Made by a program: the position numbers and the translations under genes. The notes below the pieces were generated by a model, which made no database searches, had not been told where the DNA came from, and saw nothing but the letters and a program-made list of their open reading frames with translations. Positions 11,247 through 24,131 of a stretch of 64,000 nucleotides of DNA are shown in pieces; position 1 is the first letter of the stretch, and each line of letters starts with the position of its first letter. This stretch comes from Rhododendron vialii (lineage: Eukaryota; Streptophyta; Magnoliopsida; Ericales; Ericaceae). The stretch lies in contig NC_080565.1 in NCBI RefSeq assembly GCF_030253575.1, forward strand, positions 6,048,001 to 6,112,000. The letters run 5' to 3'.

Positions 11247-12381
11247 CTACCTGTTTGAGTTCTTTCGATGTGTATCAAAGAAAGCGATGACTGGTATGGA
11301 TTTCTCATATTTTCCAAGCAAGATTTTGACCTTGGCTAAAGGTTGAGCCAGCATGATGTTGGAGAACCCAATTGTTTGGACTTCATAGGGGAATGAGGCA
11401 GGATCATCAGAAGAGTCTTCTGATTCTGATGAAGAGTCGTCAAATGTGAAGGCAAGGACTGCTTCATCTGTTGCTTCATTGTCGATGGAAAACAGAGATT
11501 CGACATCAGCATTTTCAAGATCATCATCAATGAGAGCCAAAGAGCTCACCATTTTGTCCCTTGCTGCTTTATTTGGACACTGTTTTGCATAGTGCCCCTT
11601 CTTTCAGCATATGTAGCAGCGATCAGATTTTCGCTGCCCTCTGAACTTTTTCTTCTTGAAAAATTTTCATTTTTTCCGGTGTGAGAACCTGCCAGATTTT
11701 GAAAACTTTGAAAACTTGCCAGGAAATTGGAACTTTCATTTCTGAAAGTGTTTAGACTTTCGGTATGAAGGACGGCCAGTGCACTTCTTGTCTTTGCACC
11801 TTTATGGATAAGTCCGGCCGGTCACATGCTTTGTCAAAAAGTTTTCCCTGTTCTTCAAGAGCTCTGAGGAATTTCTGGTGATTGCACAATTTTTTCAAGG
11901 CAATCAAAGAGTGCTGGTAAATACCACCAAAGGTTGTTGCATTCAGCGTCAATCCTTTTGTCTGAAGTAATCTTGTTGTCTCATTGCCCAATGGTTCAAG
12001 AAAGGAATTGAGAAAGACTTGCTTGAGATTGACATCATCCATGCCGTTGAGAAGATAAAATCTCTGAGACATACGGTCATAATGAATCTCGAGATCTTTC
12101 CTTTTGAATGAACAACACTTCATGCTGAGATATTCCTCTCGAACAAACTCTTTTGTGTTGTTGTGGTCACCAAGAAACTCAGTGTGCAGGACTGAGATAA
12201 ATTGATCAAGGGTTGACAATTGTTTGAGCTGTAGTTGTCGGTATTCATCAAGAGCTAAGTACCATTGACGGAGACGACCAAGGAATTTTGTTGTACACTT
12301 AGTAATAACGATACTTAGTGTAGCATTGGGAGAGAGCATAGCAGCAGTGCACCAAGCATGAATCTCATAAAGTTTATCCAA
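11247..12381 (-). pseudogene. endogenous caulimovirid relic (coat protein / zinc knuckle / start of protease)
   Basis: The minus-strand open segment 11752-12381 (209 aa) has the conserved core I associate with plant pararetrovirus coat proteins, including the run FLNSFLEPLGNET. Downstream a C-x2-C-x4-H-x4-C zinc knuckle (about 11590-11625) is broken by an in-frame stop. The segment 11247-11552 is Ser/Asp/Glu-rich and ends where an aspartic protease would begin, with the expected active-site FFDTG reading FFDTH before sequence similarity stops. No movement protein, reverse transcriptase or RNase H remains. The relic is non-functional: internal stops, missing pol, altered protease motif. The genus (florendovirus- or petuvirus-like) is not resolved. 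Confidence 0.6.
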
Positions 12382-12978
12382 CCATTTTGATCTGAAATGT
12401 TTTTACTATTGACCATGTATGTGACCTAAATAGCAATTTTCTTGACACGAGTGTCAAGAAAATTTTGTGGCAAGTGCAATGCTCACATTGCAAGTAGAAT
12501 TGTATTGTTAGTGAAGGTTTTTATTAGATTTCAGTGGTAAGTGCCTTTAGGCACGAGCACAACAGTCGCTAATTTCATTCTTACATTTAGTTGTTATGAA
12601 ATTTAGAAAAAACTAGATAATAAAAGGCTCAACCATGATATTGTTTCATTCTAGATGATTAATACCTTTGAATTTAATAAAATTAGCTTAATGACAAGTT
12701 TTATTTTAATTTTTATGCAATTTTTTGTTGCTTCAAATGCTTTGTAACTTCATTATCTCAACTTGAAATAAAACATGATTCGAAATCAGAACCGCCATAG
12801 TCTAATGGTTTGGATTGTTTGGAGGCTTTTCGTTGACTGCCTTGGTTTTGAAAATCTTCAATCCGTGAAAGTAGGCTTGGTTCTTGATTTATCACAAAAC
12901 TAAACCAATCCGGACCATGCTCAGAGGACCTATGACCCAATCTTTCCTGATTGGAGTAACTTTTCGAGACAGCTATAA
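12382..12978. other. intergenic, no gene
   Basis: AT-rich spacer between the viral relic and the left border of duplication copy B. The small open frame across 12758-13168 is chance. Confidence 0.4.
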
Positions 12979-13449
12979 CCCTTTCGAAACCTGTTAATTC
13001 CAAATTAAAGAACGTCAAACCTTGTTTATCGGACAGGTATAACAAGAATAATTGTCCAAGATTTAAAAAAAAAAAATTACAAGAGAGACAGAAAAAAGAG
13101 CAAAACAGAAAGTCTAAAAATATTAGTATTTCACAGTAATCCTGGTTTAATGTAAAACCAAATCTCAAAAACCATAAGAACTAAGAAGTATACAAATAAG
13201 TAAAACATAATTGGGGAAGTTGTCTTACACGAAAGAAATCAAAGCCTTAACAATTGCCCTTAAGAACAGAATGAAAAAGGAAAAAAAGAACAGAAGGAAA
13301 AAGTAAAAGTAAACTGGTCGGAACCAATCTGGAATGGAATGTTAGAGCTTCTGAGCTCGGATCTGAAAACGGTTCCGACAGAAAGCATACGTTCGACTTG
13401 ACTGGTCTTGGGATTCCATGTAGCCTTCACTTTGTTCAGCCTGCGTTAC

Positions 13450-16400
13450 TTAGGCGATTATACCTGTCCAAACAAACAGAGGAAACTCAGGAAAGAATCA
13501 ATGGTAACCCTTTGATCATTTTCAATGAGGAGCACATATTAATCCTATTCGACATTTCAACACAATGAGCTTTGGCTTGGATGGGTGACACAGTGCTGAG
13601 CCACGTGGTTGAAATGTTTAATGCAACTACTAGTACTCTACTTATTTGTTACGATCGATTGTAGTTAAAATACAGGTTCAATAATTAGTGTAGAATCTGA
13701 CCGACACATTCGTGTGCGTGTCGTGGGTGTGGGGGTGTCAATGTGTGTGGTGGGCGCGGGTGTGTGTGTGCACGTGTGCATGTGCATGTGTGTTTGTGGA
13801 TACCAAATGAATGTACAAATGCAAACAGTAACCGAACCCCAACCCTTATCTTCCCAAGAAAAAGTTAAGCATACAGGTGTGAAAATGTCATAAGCAGCAT
13901 TTGTCCATCGAGAAAAAGGGTAGTTAGATGTTAGCTTACCAATGGAATTGGCATAAGCCACGCGAAAGGGTGAGTACTTGGATAGCTGGATGTTTGTAAC
14001 ATTTTGAACCCTCCAGAAATCTTCACCATGTGGTCGCTCTATTTTCTGGTGGAATTTGTCAGGCATATTCCATACTGTTAGATCTTGTAGGTTTCTGAGG
14101 TGTTGAATCCCCAATGGAACCATTTCTAGTTTCTCACAGGCTGCAATATCTAGCGCTCTTAGCTCAGGCATTGATCCTTGCTCCATTCTTACGCTCTTCA
14201 ATTGTCCTAACATGAGGAGGCCAAGCTTTTTCAGCCTGGGGTATCCTCCATCATCGCAACATAACTCCTTCCCTGCGTAAGCATCACGGAGTTCAAGAAC
14301 CACCAAGTTTGGTAATCCTTGAAGTGCTTTCAGTGGATCGTCATTCAGATTGGAGTATTGGAGGACTAACTTTGCTAGGTAACTGAGGGAAGGGATCCAT
14401 TTAGGCAAATTCGGTAATCTGCACTTAAGATACAGGCGTTGAATAAACCGCGGAGGTGTTGAGAGAGAATCTAGATAGAGAAGGGGTTCGGTTGTTCTTA
14501 TGGACACCATGTATAAAGCGGAAAGGTGCTTTAATTTCTCTAAAGCATAACATAGGTCCATCCCATTCTCTCTTGTCAGTTGTAAGATTCCCAATCTCCT
14601 TAGCTCAGTTAGCTTTCCAAACTCTCTCACCATATCACCGTTCCCATTCACTTCTACATTTCCCAACTTTTGTAGCTTTGTCAATCCTCCTATGCCTACT
14701 GGAAGGCTCATGCCGTGTGTAAGGGGAAAATGCGTTGATGAATGAAAACTATTGCCATATCCTCGCAACTGGAAAAGATGTTTTAACTTCAATATCCCAT
14801 GAGGCAGGGTTGATATGACAGTGTGTTTGAGATCTAGTATTTCCAAGTTCTTGAGCTTTCCAATGGACTCCGGAAGCTCACTTATCATCGTCCTCCTCAA
14901 ACTCAAGTATCTTAAGTGAATCATTTCGGACAACTCCACAGGAAATTCGAAAAGCAGCGTACCATCAAGCTCCAACAACCCTAACAATCTAAAACCCTTA
15001 AAAAAGGCCTCCCCCAAAGACATTGAAGACGCAAAAACTAATAGAGATCTGAGGCTAGGAAATCTCATGTCCAACGGGAGCTCCTCACAACTGCCGTGAA
15101 TTGCCATTCGACGAATCTTCTCATCCAGTGACATTCTTTTATCATTCAGTATCAAAACAAATGACTCATTCGTGGATTTCAACTGGATAATTTCGCGCAT
15201 AACATCGTGCACGCGACAAGTCCTAACCCTGTTGAAGTAGTCTATTTGCACTACTTGAATCATACTCCTACTAACAAGTTCATTCAGGTATTCCTCTGCA
15301 GCCTCTTCCATGGTGAGGCCTCGCTTCTCTTCCACAAATCTTTCAACAACCCAAAGCCGAATTATTTTCATCCGTTTGATTAAATAATCCTCCGGGAAAA
15401 CACTCAAGTACAAGAAGCAACATTTAAGGTGATATGGTAAGTCTTGGTAACTTAGTAGAAGTATTCTTTCAAGACTCTCAAGGCTGGAGTTACTCTTCAT
15501 CTCAGAATAAAGGCTGTCATGCACTCTCATCCATTGCAAAACATGTTTATCCTTGTTAGACAACAAGCTGCCTATTGCCACAATTGCTAGTGGCAACCCC
15601 CCACACTTCTTTAGTATACTTCGAGACATGCTCTCCAATTCTTTTGGGCAGACACCCTTGCTTTCCCTTCGGAAAGTTTTCATACAAAAGAGTTTCCAAG
15701 CGTCTTCCTCTGGCAGAGGTTTGAGACGGAAAACATGACTGAATATGTCTATAGAGGCTGCAACGTCACTTATTCGCGTAGTGAAAACTATTCTACTACC
15801 GGAACAACAATCGGGGAGTGCAAATTTCATTAGTTCCCAAGCATTTGTGCTCCATACATCATCAAACACAACTACGTACCTCTTTTCTTGTAAATATTCC
15901 TTTAGCTTGTCCACCACTTGTAATTCGCCCATTGTATCAAATCCCTCTGGAATTCTCTCTTTTGTTTCTTCCAACATCTCCTTTAGCGCAGATCGTAGAA
16001 GCTCCGCTGCTGTAAACGACTTTGAAACAGTTATCCAAGCATGGCAATCAAAGTACTTCTTAACAACTTGACTATCATAAGCTTTCTTCACCAGAGTAGT
16101 CTTCCCCACACCGCCCGTCCCCACCACAGAGATAGCAGTAAGATTCCTCTCTCCTTCTAGAAGCCAAGAAATCAACACACGTTTGGGATTCTCAATTCCC
16201 ACAACATCAGCTTCGTCTATGAAGAGAGAAGCACGTCGAAGATCATGCCACGTGTTCAATGTAGAAGACGAGCTCGTGGCGTCCTCAATCCTTATAAACG
16301 AAAACGCATTCCGTCTATTGGAAATATCCTTGATCTTCATCTTTACGTCCTCTATCTGTCCTGCTAAGCGGTGTCGGGTCCTCAAGTGGCGAATACAGTG

Positions 16401-16727
16401 AAAGAATCTCTGAAGAGAGAGGACAAAATTACCATTCGACCGCCCCGGTCGAGACGGCAATGACAAGCGGAAAGAGAACTCATCCAGGATGTCCTCGGTA
16501 TCATGGGCTGCGTCTCTCACTTGCTTTACCCACGTTTCGACGCCTTTTTCTGTTTCAGTTCTTGATTCGGCATCCTGCAGGAAAGATCTCATGCTTTCCA
16601 AATCATCACGCAACTCACTAACTCCCCTCCTAACTCCGCCGAGGAATTGAGCTTCCTCTGCTAGGAGCGTTGCCAATTTTTCCACCACCACCTTCACTGC
16701 TATCATGGCCATGTCAACCCTTTTCAA
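13450..16727 (-). CDS. CC-NB-LRR disease resistance protein, RPM1-like (copy B)
   Basis: Close paralogue of the copy A gene, differing at scattered residues. It has the same order: coiled coil, P-loop GTGGVGKTT, kinase-2 VVVFDDVW, GSRIVFTTR, CGGLPLAIVAIG, VHD and LRRs. The unspliced frame continues to 13665 with a longer Thr/His/Pro tail from a (GT)n tract. I infer exon 13940-16727 ending ATTG, donor GTAAGC, acceptor TTTGGACAG, terminal exon 13450-13463 with TAA. The spliced product is 933 aa, identical in length to copy A though the last few residues differ. No frameshift or stop is seen, so both receptors could be functional. The promoter lacks the extra 42-bp repeats of copy A. Confidence 0.85.
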
Positions 16728-17593
16728 AATGGTAATTTTTTCCCCTGGTAATGGATAGGTGTTGGGGATTGATGAAGATGAGATTGGTGAAATTACTGTA
16801 AATAGTTAAGTCAAAGTCTTGCCAGTTGCTCACCAGCTACTTTCAAATAATTATATGCATGTATGGTAGTCGTGGCCCCCCTTTGCTATCTAACAGTCCT
16901 ATAGCCCAAGTGACATTAACAATGACTTTTCGAAAACAATCCCAGGGGTAACCTCAACAAGCTACCGTTCACCTTGTAGTAGTAAATTTTTCTTACTTTT
17001 ATTCAAATATTTTTAAAAATATTGGAGGCAAGACTAACGTGAATTTTTTTTAAATAAAAACAATACTTAAAAAACTCTCCCAAAAATAGGAATAATGGAC
17101 TAAAGAGTAAATCTCCCTTTATTTTTATTTTTTTTGCAACTAAAAGCTTATTTTGACGTTTCCTAAAATTAGAAAATAATACCAAAAGCACTATCCTTGT
17201 CACCGTGAAGTTTCACTGTGTACTAAGGAGAGTTGGAAACAAGAGTAGACAACCAAAAGTACATTAATTCATTATCTTTAAATGCCTGAGGTGCCGTTTC
17301 ACTTTTTCAAAAAAAAGATAATTTTAAACTTAAATATAACGAAAATGAAAAAATAATTTTTTAATTTTTTTTTTGCACCGTTTAAAAGATCTCAATTAGA
17401 TCTATCAAATTAGATCCATATTGATAGAAAAATTATTTGCGTAAACACATAATTTTTGAGCTTGAAATTACCTTCTTTTTGGGGAGGTGCAACGGCACCT
17501 CAGGCATTTAAAGATGTTGATAAGAAAAAGGACCAAAAGGTGGTCTCTAGTTTATAGAGTACCTAGTACTAGGAGGTTGGGGACATTCAAGAT

Positions 17594-18095
17594 GGATAAT
17601 GCTACATCCACCGAGTTTTTTTCGGTGACCAGCCCACCGAATGATGGCCCCACCCCTTAAAAAAAAAAAAAAAAAACAAACAGTGGAAAACAAAAAACAA
17701 AACCACGCGAAAACAAAACAACCACAATGCTTGTTCTTCTGGTTCCAAGAAAAAGCGAGAGAGAAAATCAGAACGCAACCACCATGTCCTCCACCTACCT
17801 ACGCCGAGGACCCCCATCACCACCACGTTCGCCGGCGACCCTCATCACCACCTCCGACCACCACGTCAGTGGCTCCAACTTCGGCGAGCACCCCCAACAC
17901 CTCGCGAGAATCGCGAAAACCTACGGATTTGTCTTAGATTCAAATTGGGACGCACTCCACCGCCAAGGTCTCTCCTCTTCTTCTTCTTCTCTCTCTCTCT
18001 CTCTCTCTGAACTTTCCGATTTGCTCTAGATTCTCCATCTTCAAACCCCCAAAAATTAGGGTTTCGAAAATTGGGGATATTGCAGATTTTTTGTG
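17594..18095 (+). repeat. left terminal inverted repeat of Mutator element
   Basis: The outer 118 bp is near-identical to the inverse of 24366-24483. Inner similarity (CGCACTCCACCGCCAAGG, CT run, CATCTTCAAACCCC) extends to about 18095. It contains an A-run at 17659-17676. Confidence 0.85.
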
Positions 18096-18109
18096 TTCAG
18101 TTTGATTGG

Positions 18110-18215
18110 GTAAATTAGGGTTTAAAGTTGAGAAACTTTGTGTGCACTGGTCTAATGAAAATTAGTGTTCGAAGTTGAGAAACTTTGTGTGCACTGGTCT
18201 AATGAATTAGGGTTC
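18110..18215. repeat. short tandem duplication (~58 bp x2)
   Basis: GTTGAGAAACTTTGTGTGCA followed by CTGGTCTAATGAA occurs twice in tandem just inside the left TIR. Confidence 0.85.
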
Positions 18216-18822
18216 GAAATTGCAAATTTGTGTCCGATTTTCTGTTTACCTGTTTGCTACCTGTTAGTGTGTCTGATTACCTATTCGAAATTGCAAAAAA
18301 TTTCGGTCTCATCAAATAAGCATTGATTTTTGTTGGAATGAACTGCTAATGAACTCTTTTTGAAAATAAAAACAGAACAAAGTCATGGGTATTTGCTTTG
18401 TAGAAGTAACTGAGTAATGTAGGGAATCTTCTTGCTACATTGTACATTAGTTTTCTCCTTTGCCCCACATCTCCCATGTTCCAAACATGTCGTCCTTAGT
18501 CATGCTTGATTCATATGGATTAACCATAGGAGCAAACATGACTACACCTGCAAAACAACCACAGATACATCACAACAAACATATACCAGATGATATGATT
18601 TTCACAAAATTATAACATCATAGACTTCAACCCGAATAACTTTAGTCCATTGTCATAATTCAAAGAAGCATATTATAGACACTTTTTACTAGATCAGGTA
18701 CAAATGGCATAAAATAGTGAATAGGACCCTGGCTATAATGCCTCTTTCCCGTATCTTTGTAAGAATGTTCTGATCATGTTTCAATTCTTTGTTGACATTG
18801 CTTCTTCTTTTTTTATCTAGGA

Positions 18823-19152
18823 ATGGCTGGAAAAAGGTCCGATTATGTTCTTTTTGTTGGAATAGTCCCTGGAATATATGAAAGTTGGATAGCTTGGAGG
18901 GTGTATGTCGAAGTTCATTGCAATGTGCAATTGTCGTCTCAACCTGCTCAACTCCGCACCGATTACCCACCTTTGCTTGTACCTTTGGAAGCAAACGTGG
19001 ACGGCCATGGTGGTGCAAATACGTGCATGTACATTGCAATGTTCTTTTCCTTTCTCTTTGCTCGGTGCAAATATGTGCAAGCAAACGTGGATGGCCCTGG
19101 TGAACATGACTCGGAAGACTCCAAAGGGACCTTGCAAGAAGTGACACTCTAG
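18823..19152 (+). CDS. small ORF with RNase H1 N-terminal (viroplasmin-like) start, possibly decayed
   Basis: 109-aa frame on the strand opposite the transposase. Its first ~22 residues (YVLFVGIVPGIYESW, with W at the expected end) resemble the hybrid-binding domain found at the N-terminus of RNase H1-type and many plant TE-associated proteins. After that the usual pattern is lost, so the frame is probably a degraded or captured fragment. A CxxAxxxG-like repeat (AANVDGxG) occurs twice further on. I cannot say whether it is expressed. It could be a second Mutator-encoded gene or filler DNA. Confidence 0.3.
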   Translation: MAGKRSDYVLFVGIVPGIYESWIAWRVYVEVHCNVQLSSQPAQLRTDYPPLLVPLEANVDGHGGANTCMYIAMFFSFLFARCKYVQANVDGPGEHDSEDSKGTLQEVTL

Positions 19153-19624
19153 GCTTTTCTTTTCTTTTTGCTCATTTATTTATTTTTTCTTTTATTGGTG
19201 CACTATCCAGGGTAGAAAGCTGATGTAATAATGCTTAGCTTGTGTCTCCTTTTTGTATCCTAATTTCATGACACATGTACCTCACTTGATCGATGTCAAT
19301 GGATGCTGTACTTTCCTTTACCTTGTGGTTTGCTCATAACAATGCTTGAGTTTATTTAAAGTTTTAAATTTGAATGTGACTGATGATCGTAATGAGAATG
19401 ACTCGGCGTTGGTTTACACAGGAATTGTGGATTTAAAAATGATGACCCGGCGTGGGTTTTAGACATGATTTGTTTGCTTGACTTGGTTTGCCCAGCTTAG
19501 GATTTTATGACTTTGATTTTGTGAATGGTAATTAGGATGAGAAATGCCTGGCGTAGGCTTATAGACTGCTGTTTATTGTTGCTGCCTGTTGTTTGACTGA
19601 GACGCTAGACGTCGGGCTGGGACA

Positions 19625-19713
19625 AAAAACAGGGGAGATGCTGCCCAAAAAATTTCAAATATTGTCCGACAAAAAACAGGGGAGATGCTGCCCAAAAAAT
19701 TTCAAATATTGTC
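19625..19713. repeat. ~52-bp tandem duplication
   Basis: GACAAAAAACAGGGGAGATG followed by CTGCCCAAAAAATTTCAAATATTGTCC occurs twice in direct succession inside the Mutator element. No gene is seen between 19153 and 20305. Confidence 0.85.
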
Positions 19714-20305
19714 CTCAGATTAAAAGTATGATATTGTAGTATCCTTTTGAGTCTCCTTTTTTCGAAAGAGCGTTTCAAACGAATACAATTTCCGATGCAA
19801 GTTCTGGAACAAGAATTTCACCTAAATCACTCAAACAAGAATCCACTTATTGAGCCAGCATTTGTGGACATTTTAATGTCTGATTAATCTGCCTTCCGGG
19901 AGCAAAATATCACGACAAATACTATGCTTTAATAACTTGCCTTACATAGATTTGTGCAACTTAACACAGTTTTTCAAAACCACAATTAGATTTTCAAAGA
20001 GAGTAAAAGACACAATCAGATTACTAAACCAGTCACATTACTAAAATAGTTCAAACTATAATCATATTTTCAAAGAGAGCTCTCCACTGCAGTTTCATAA
20101 GTTCACAAAACTAATCACCAAATTCTCGTTGTGGCCTAAGACAAATCCATACCCAAAACTTTCAATCCACCAAAAGTAAAACGGGAACTTCAAATGAGAG
20201 ACACATGTTCGACTCCCATTAAAAGCAAAAAATTCTAACGATCCGAAACTAAGTCGTAACCCACAAAAATGAGAGACACATGTTCATACTCATCAAAAAA
20301 GTTTT

Positions 20306-22389
20306 CTATTGTTCACCATTAGCTCTTGCATTCAAAATTTCCAAAAAACTTTGTTGTCCTCCTCCCCAACCATGTCCTTGACTTCGGTGATTGCTCGATT
20401 GTCCTTCCCAAATTTGAGTACCCGATTGTCCTCCTCCCCAAACTTGAGCACCTGATTGTCCTCTCCAAACTTGACTATCAAGCAAACTTGGCATGTTGCT
20501 TTGTGAAGTTGGAAAGTTGTTAAAAAATTGGTTGAAACTTGTTCCTTGACTTTGGTGATTGCTCGATTGTCCTCCTCCCCAAACGTGAGTACCCGATTGT
20601 CCTCTCCAAACTTGTGCCATAGTTGGTTGCATATTATGGGGCATCATGTTTGGCCACATGAATTGCCCCATATAGCCTTGGAAACTCTGCCCAAAAAAAA
20701 AAAATTAACATAATAAAGAAATTTTAGGAGGAACGAACTTAGCAATAAAAAAGTTTCTTACATTTACATTTGCAACGCTTTCTTGTGTCCCAAACACATT
20801 GCCATCTGCATTCTCCTAAAATGAGTGAAATAATATAACTATAAGCATTCATCCAACATATGTATATGTCTATCTTAACAAGTATGCAACAAATTTAAAA
20901 AAAACAAATAGAGTATGCAACAACAAAATCAAAAACCGTATACCTTCGCCTTTTCGTTTGACAATGTCTTCTTTTTTGGTTCTCTCTTCTTCTTACCAAG
21001 TTTTTCAACATAACCTTGCTTTCTTTTCGTTGGCGGTCTCCCTTTTCGACGGAGAGCTACCGGGTCAAGGATCTTCCTGCTCTCTTTGGAAGGTAGAACT
21101 CCATCTCCAAGTGGACAAGAATCATTTGGAGTATCGGAAGCCTTATTACTACCACAATCATCCGAACATTCAATCAACTCTCGTTTTAGCTCTCGTAGCC
21201 GTCCCATCACCTTATCATACTTCTCTTGAGAATCTTCCGCCAAATCGGCAACCTCATTAAAGAGATTGCACATGTTGTCATGCCGGCGTGCTTCAATTGT
21301 TGATGAAGAGTTATCGTAGTTGATTCGAATTTTAGTATGAGCCCTTTTCAGATTTTTTCTCCATCTTCTCAAGACATACTTCTCAGGTACTTTTTGAACT
21401 CTTCTTTCATGGAACACCATCAATTGATGTCGACACACCATTCCTCTAAACTCAAATAATCGACAATTACAATTTGCTTCATTGGTCTCACCATTAAACT
21501 CGACAATAAATGGTACACGTTTTGTCCATTCCTCTCCAACTTCTCCAAATGTCATGTCTTCTTGTACCTCATATTCTGACCAAACATCACATACTTTTCT
21601 TTCTTTCAAAGAACAATTAAGTTTCCCAATAAATTCGGCATGAAACTCTTTAAACTTCGCATGCGTGTAAGCATTTTGAAATTGCTTTTCTAACTCAGCT
21701 GCAGTTATGCACGGGATGTAAGAGTGCAAATCTTTCGTATCTTCATATTTCTCATTTTCCACCTTTTTAGCCAATGCATTCCCATATTGCTCTACAAATT
21801 GTTTCAAGGTCGTCTTTGAGTTGATGTAACCATCAAAATATGAATTCATACTCTCACTTCTTTGTGTGGATGACATTCCTGCCCAAAATACATCTTTCAC
21901 AAAAGCCGGCACCCATCGATTCCTCTCTAAGTACAACCCATGTAACCATTCATTATCTTGGAGTTGGTACTTTTTGATGAATACATCCCAAGCATCCTCA
22001 AATTCTTCTATTGTCAGTGAATCATAAACTGCATTGCGCAAAGAAGTTGAAATTGATTTATACGCGTCGTACTTTCCCAATTTTTCTGGCACTTTTTTCA
22101 AGATATGCCATATGCACCACCGGTGTCGAGTGTTAGGGAGTACTTCTTCTATAGCATTCTTCATGGACATACATTGATCGGTAATAATTGCTTTGGGAGC
22201 ACATTCCCACATGCATGTCATCCAAGTCTTAAATAACCACGAGAATGACTTGGTGTCTTCATGAGAGATGAGACCACATCCTAATAAAATTGACTGACCG
22301 TGATGGTTCACACCTATAAATGGAGCAAAAGGCATGTCATACTTGTTTACCAAGTATGTTGTGTCAAACGTCACAACATCCCCAAACTC

Positions 22390-22425
<36 letters not shown>

Positions 22426-23274
22426 AACATTCACTAATCGACCCTCATCATCCAAATCCATGGCAAAAAAGAAGTTAGAATTGTCCGCTTTCATCTTCAT
22501 GAAATAGCTATGCATTGCCTCAGCATCTCCTTCAACAAGTAATTTATGTCGCTCATTATCCACATAATTTCGGCAGTCTTTGGGAAGAAATGGAAGGTTC
22601 TCAGGTCCCCCTGCTTCAATTTGAAGTGAGTCATAAGTCTTGTATGTCTTAATCCCTGCTTTATCATTCAGTAGGAGCTTTCTTTTCACATGTTCATCAA
22701 GCACCCTATAGTTCTTGTGAAACCTGGCCTTTCCCGGGCTATTTTCATGATTGTGCTCCAAGGCAACCCGACTTATCTTCCACTTTCCATTTGAGTTTGT
22801 AGACAAATTAAGCCGAGCTCGACAATCACATTTTGTTTGTGGTCGTGGTTGGACTGGATTGCTTGTTTTCACCCTCGCCTTTCCACCACGATTGCATTCA
22901 AAACATACATGTCTCACGTTTCCATCTTTTCCCTTTTTCGAGTTTCTTCTTGCCACAGCAAATCCCATTTGTTGAGCATATCTTGAGTAATACCGGTAAG
23001 CTTCATCTTGTGTATCGAATATCATTCCAACCTTTGGTTCCTCAACTATTTGTTCAGAATTTTCTATTGCCTCCTTTCCATCCTCATTACTACATATCTC
23101 ATCACAGCCTTGTTTTGAAGAACCACTCGATACCTCTTCTACTACTTGTTCACTGTCTCCACTTAATAACTCTTCTAGTTCTTGTTCATTGTCTCCACTC
23201 GGTCGAGGAGGCAGTGTTGACGAAATGGAATCCGACAACATCAAATACGATGGTGATGGAAACGAAAACATCAC
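20306..23274 (-). CDS. FAR1/FHY3-type Mutator transposase, three exons
   Basis: Catalyses excision and insertion of the surrounding element. Exon 1 (20944-23274, 777 codons) has an acidic N-terminus; a FAR1 DNA-binding zinc domain (about residues 81-178, with Cys124, Cys127, Cys149 and the HNH pair near 174-176); a MULE DDE core with Asp304 (TFDTTY), Asp366 (ITDQ) and Glu474 (QRSES); a SWIM finger CNCRLFEFRGMVCRHQ near 600; and a Lys/Arg-rich tail. Reading past 20944 hits a stop quickly, but AAG|GTATAC is a good donor. Exon 2 (20762-20815) and exon 3 (20306-20686) join in phase 0, adding a Gln/Gly/Trp/Asn-rich tail for about 921 aa. Host FHY3/FAR1 genes share this fold, but the TIRs and target duplication show this one is transposon-borne. 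No lesion seen. Confidence 0.85.
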
Positions 23275-23994
23275 CTACATGTTCAAAAATTAACTCAACA
23301 AGTAAACATTATCACAACTCAGGACAATTATAACATACATAATTATTGCTTAGTACTGTTTATGGGAAACAACTTCAACTAGCATAATTACATGGCAACC
23401 ACGTCATGATCAAACATAGTTTGAAGCCACCAAAAAATTACTCGTAAAGAGCCCATTGTAGTCCAAAATGCAGTAGCAGTAACAAAAGTGCACTTCCCTT
23501 TATACCAAATTGTTATGTGTTTATTTTTGTCATATAAATCAGTCAGCTACATTGAATATAAATCCCATTGAAACCTTTCAAAACAAATAACAATCTCAAG
23601 TATAAAATTCACAGAATTAAGGTTCAAAAACCCCTCTTGCCATCCATTATTCGGATATTTTTCAAAAGCAAGACTGTGAAGCGAGCACATATGAACAAAA
23701 TTATTCGTATAGAGCATAGATGTGCAAACTTGAAGTGGAAACATCCATCAATAAAAGCCGCCTAATTTTTCTCACAAAAAACTGCAAATATCAAATTTTA
23801 GGAGGACATGTGTCCATAGGCATCCTGTTCTATCTACAAGTCCTACCATTTATTACAGGAATCCAACTCAAAAATCATATTGCTATGTGTTTGATTTTCC
23901 AAATATCCCATTCCCAATTCACCACGCCATTCCAAAGATGGATTTCGCAGCCCACGTGAAACAAGTTTGGCTACCCGATATCAACTTCGAACCC
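23275..23994. other. 5' leader region of the transposase gene
   Basis: No other coding signal between the transposase start and the right TIR. The 5' UTR, perhaps with an intron, must lie here. Confidence 0.4.
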
Positions 23995-24099
23995 TAATTT
24001 ATGCAATCAAACTAAACAAAAAAATCTGTAATTTTCCCAAATTTTGAAACTGTAATTTTCAGGGGTTTGAAGATGCAGAATCGAGGGTGAATCGGCAAG

Positions 24100-24131
<32 letters not shown>

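Noticed and set aside
12758-13168. 136-aa minus-strand frame
   Set aside because: Phe/Leu-rich translation of AT-rich duplicated flank; the copy A equivalent is not open.
18689-19147. Minus-strand 152-aa and 106-aa frames inside the Mutator element
   Set aside because: No recognisable domain; the plus-strand frame has better domain evidence.
20929-23274. Calling the FAR1-type gene a domesticated host FHY3/FAR1 regulator
   Set aside because: It is enclosed by matching TIRs and a 9-bp target duplication, so it is transposon-borne.
22833-23333. 166-aa plus-strand frame
   Set aside because: Antisense shadow of the transposase N-terminal exon.
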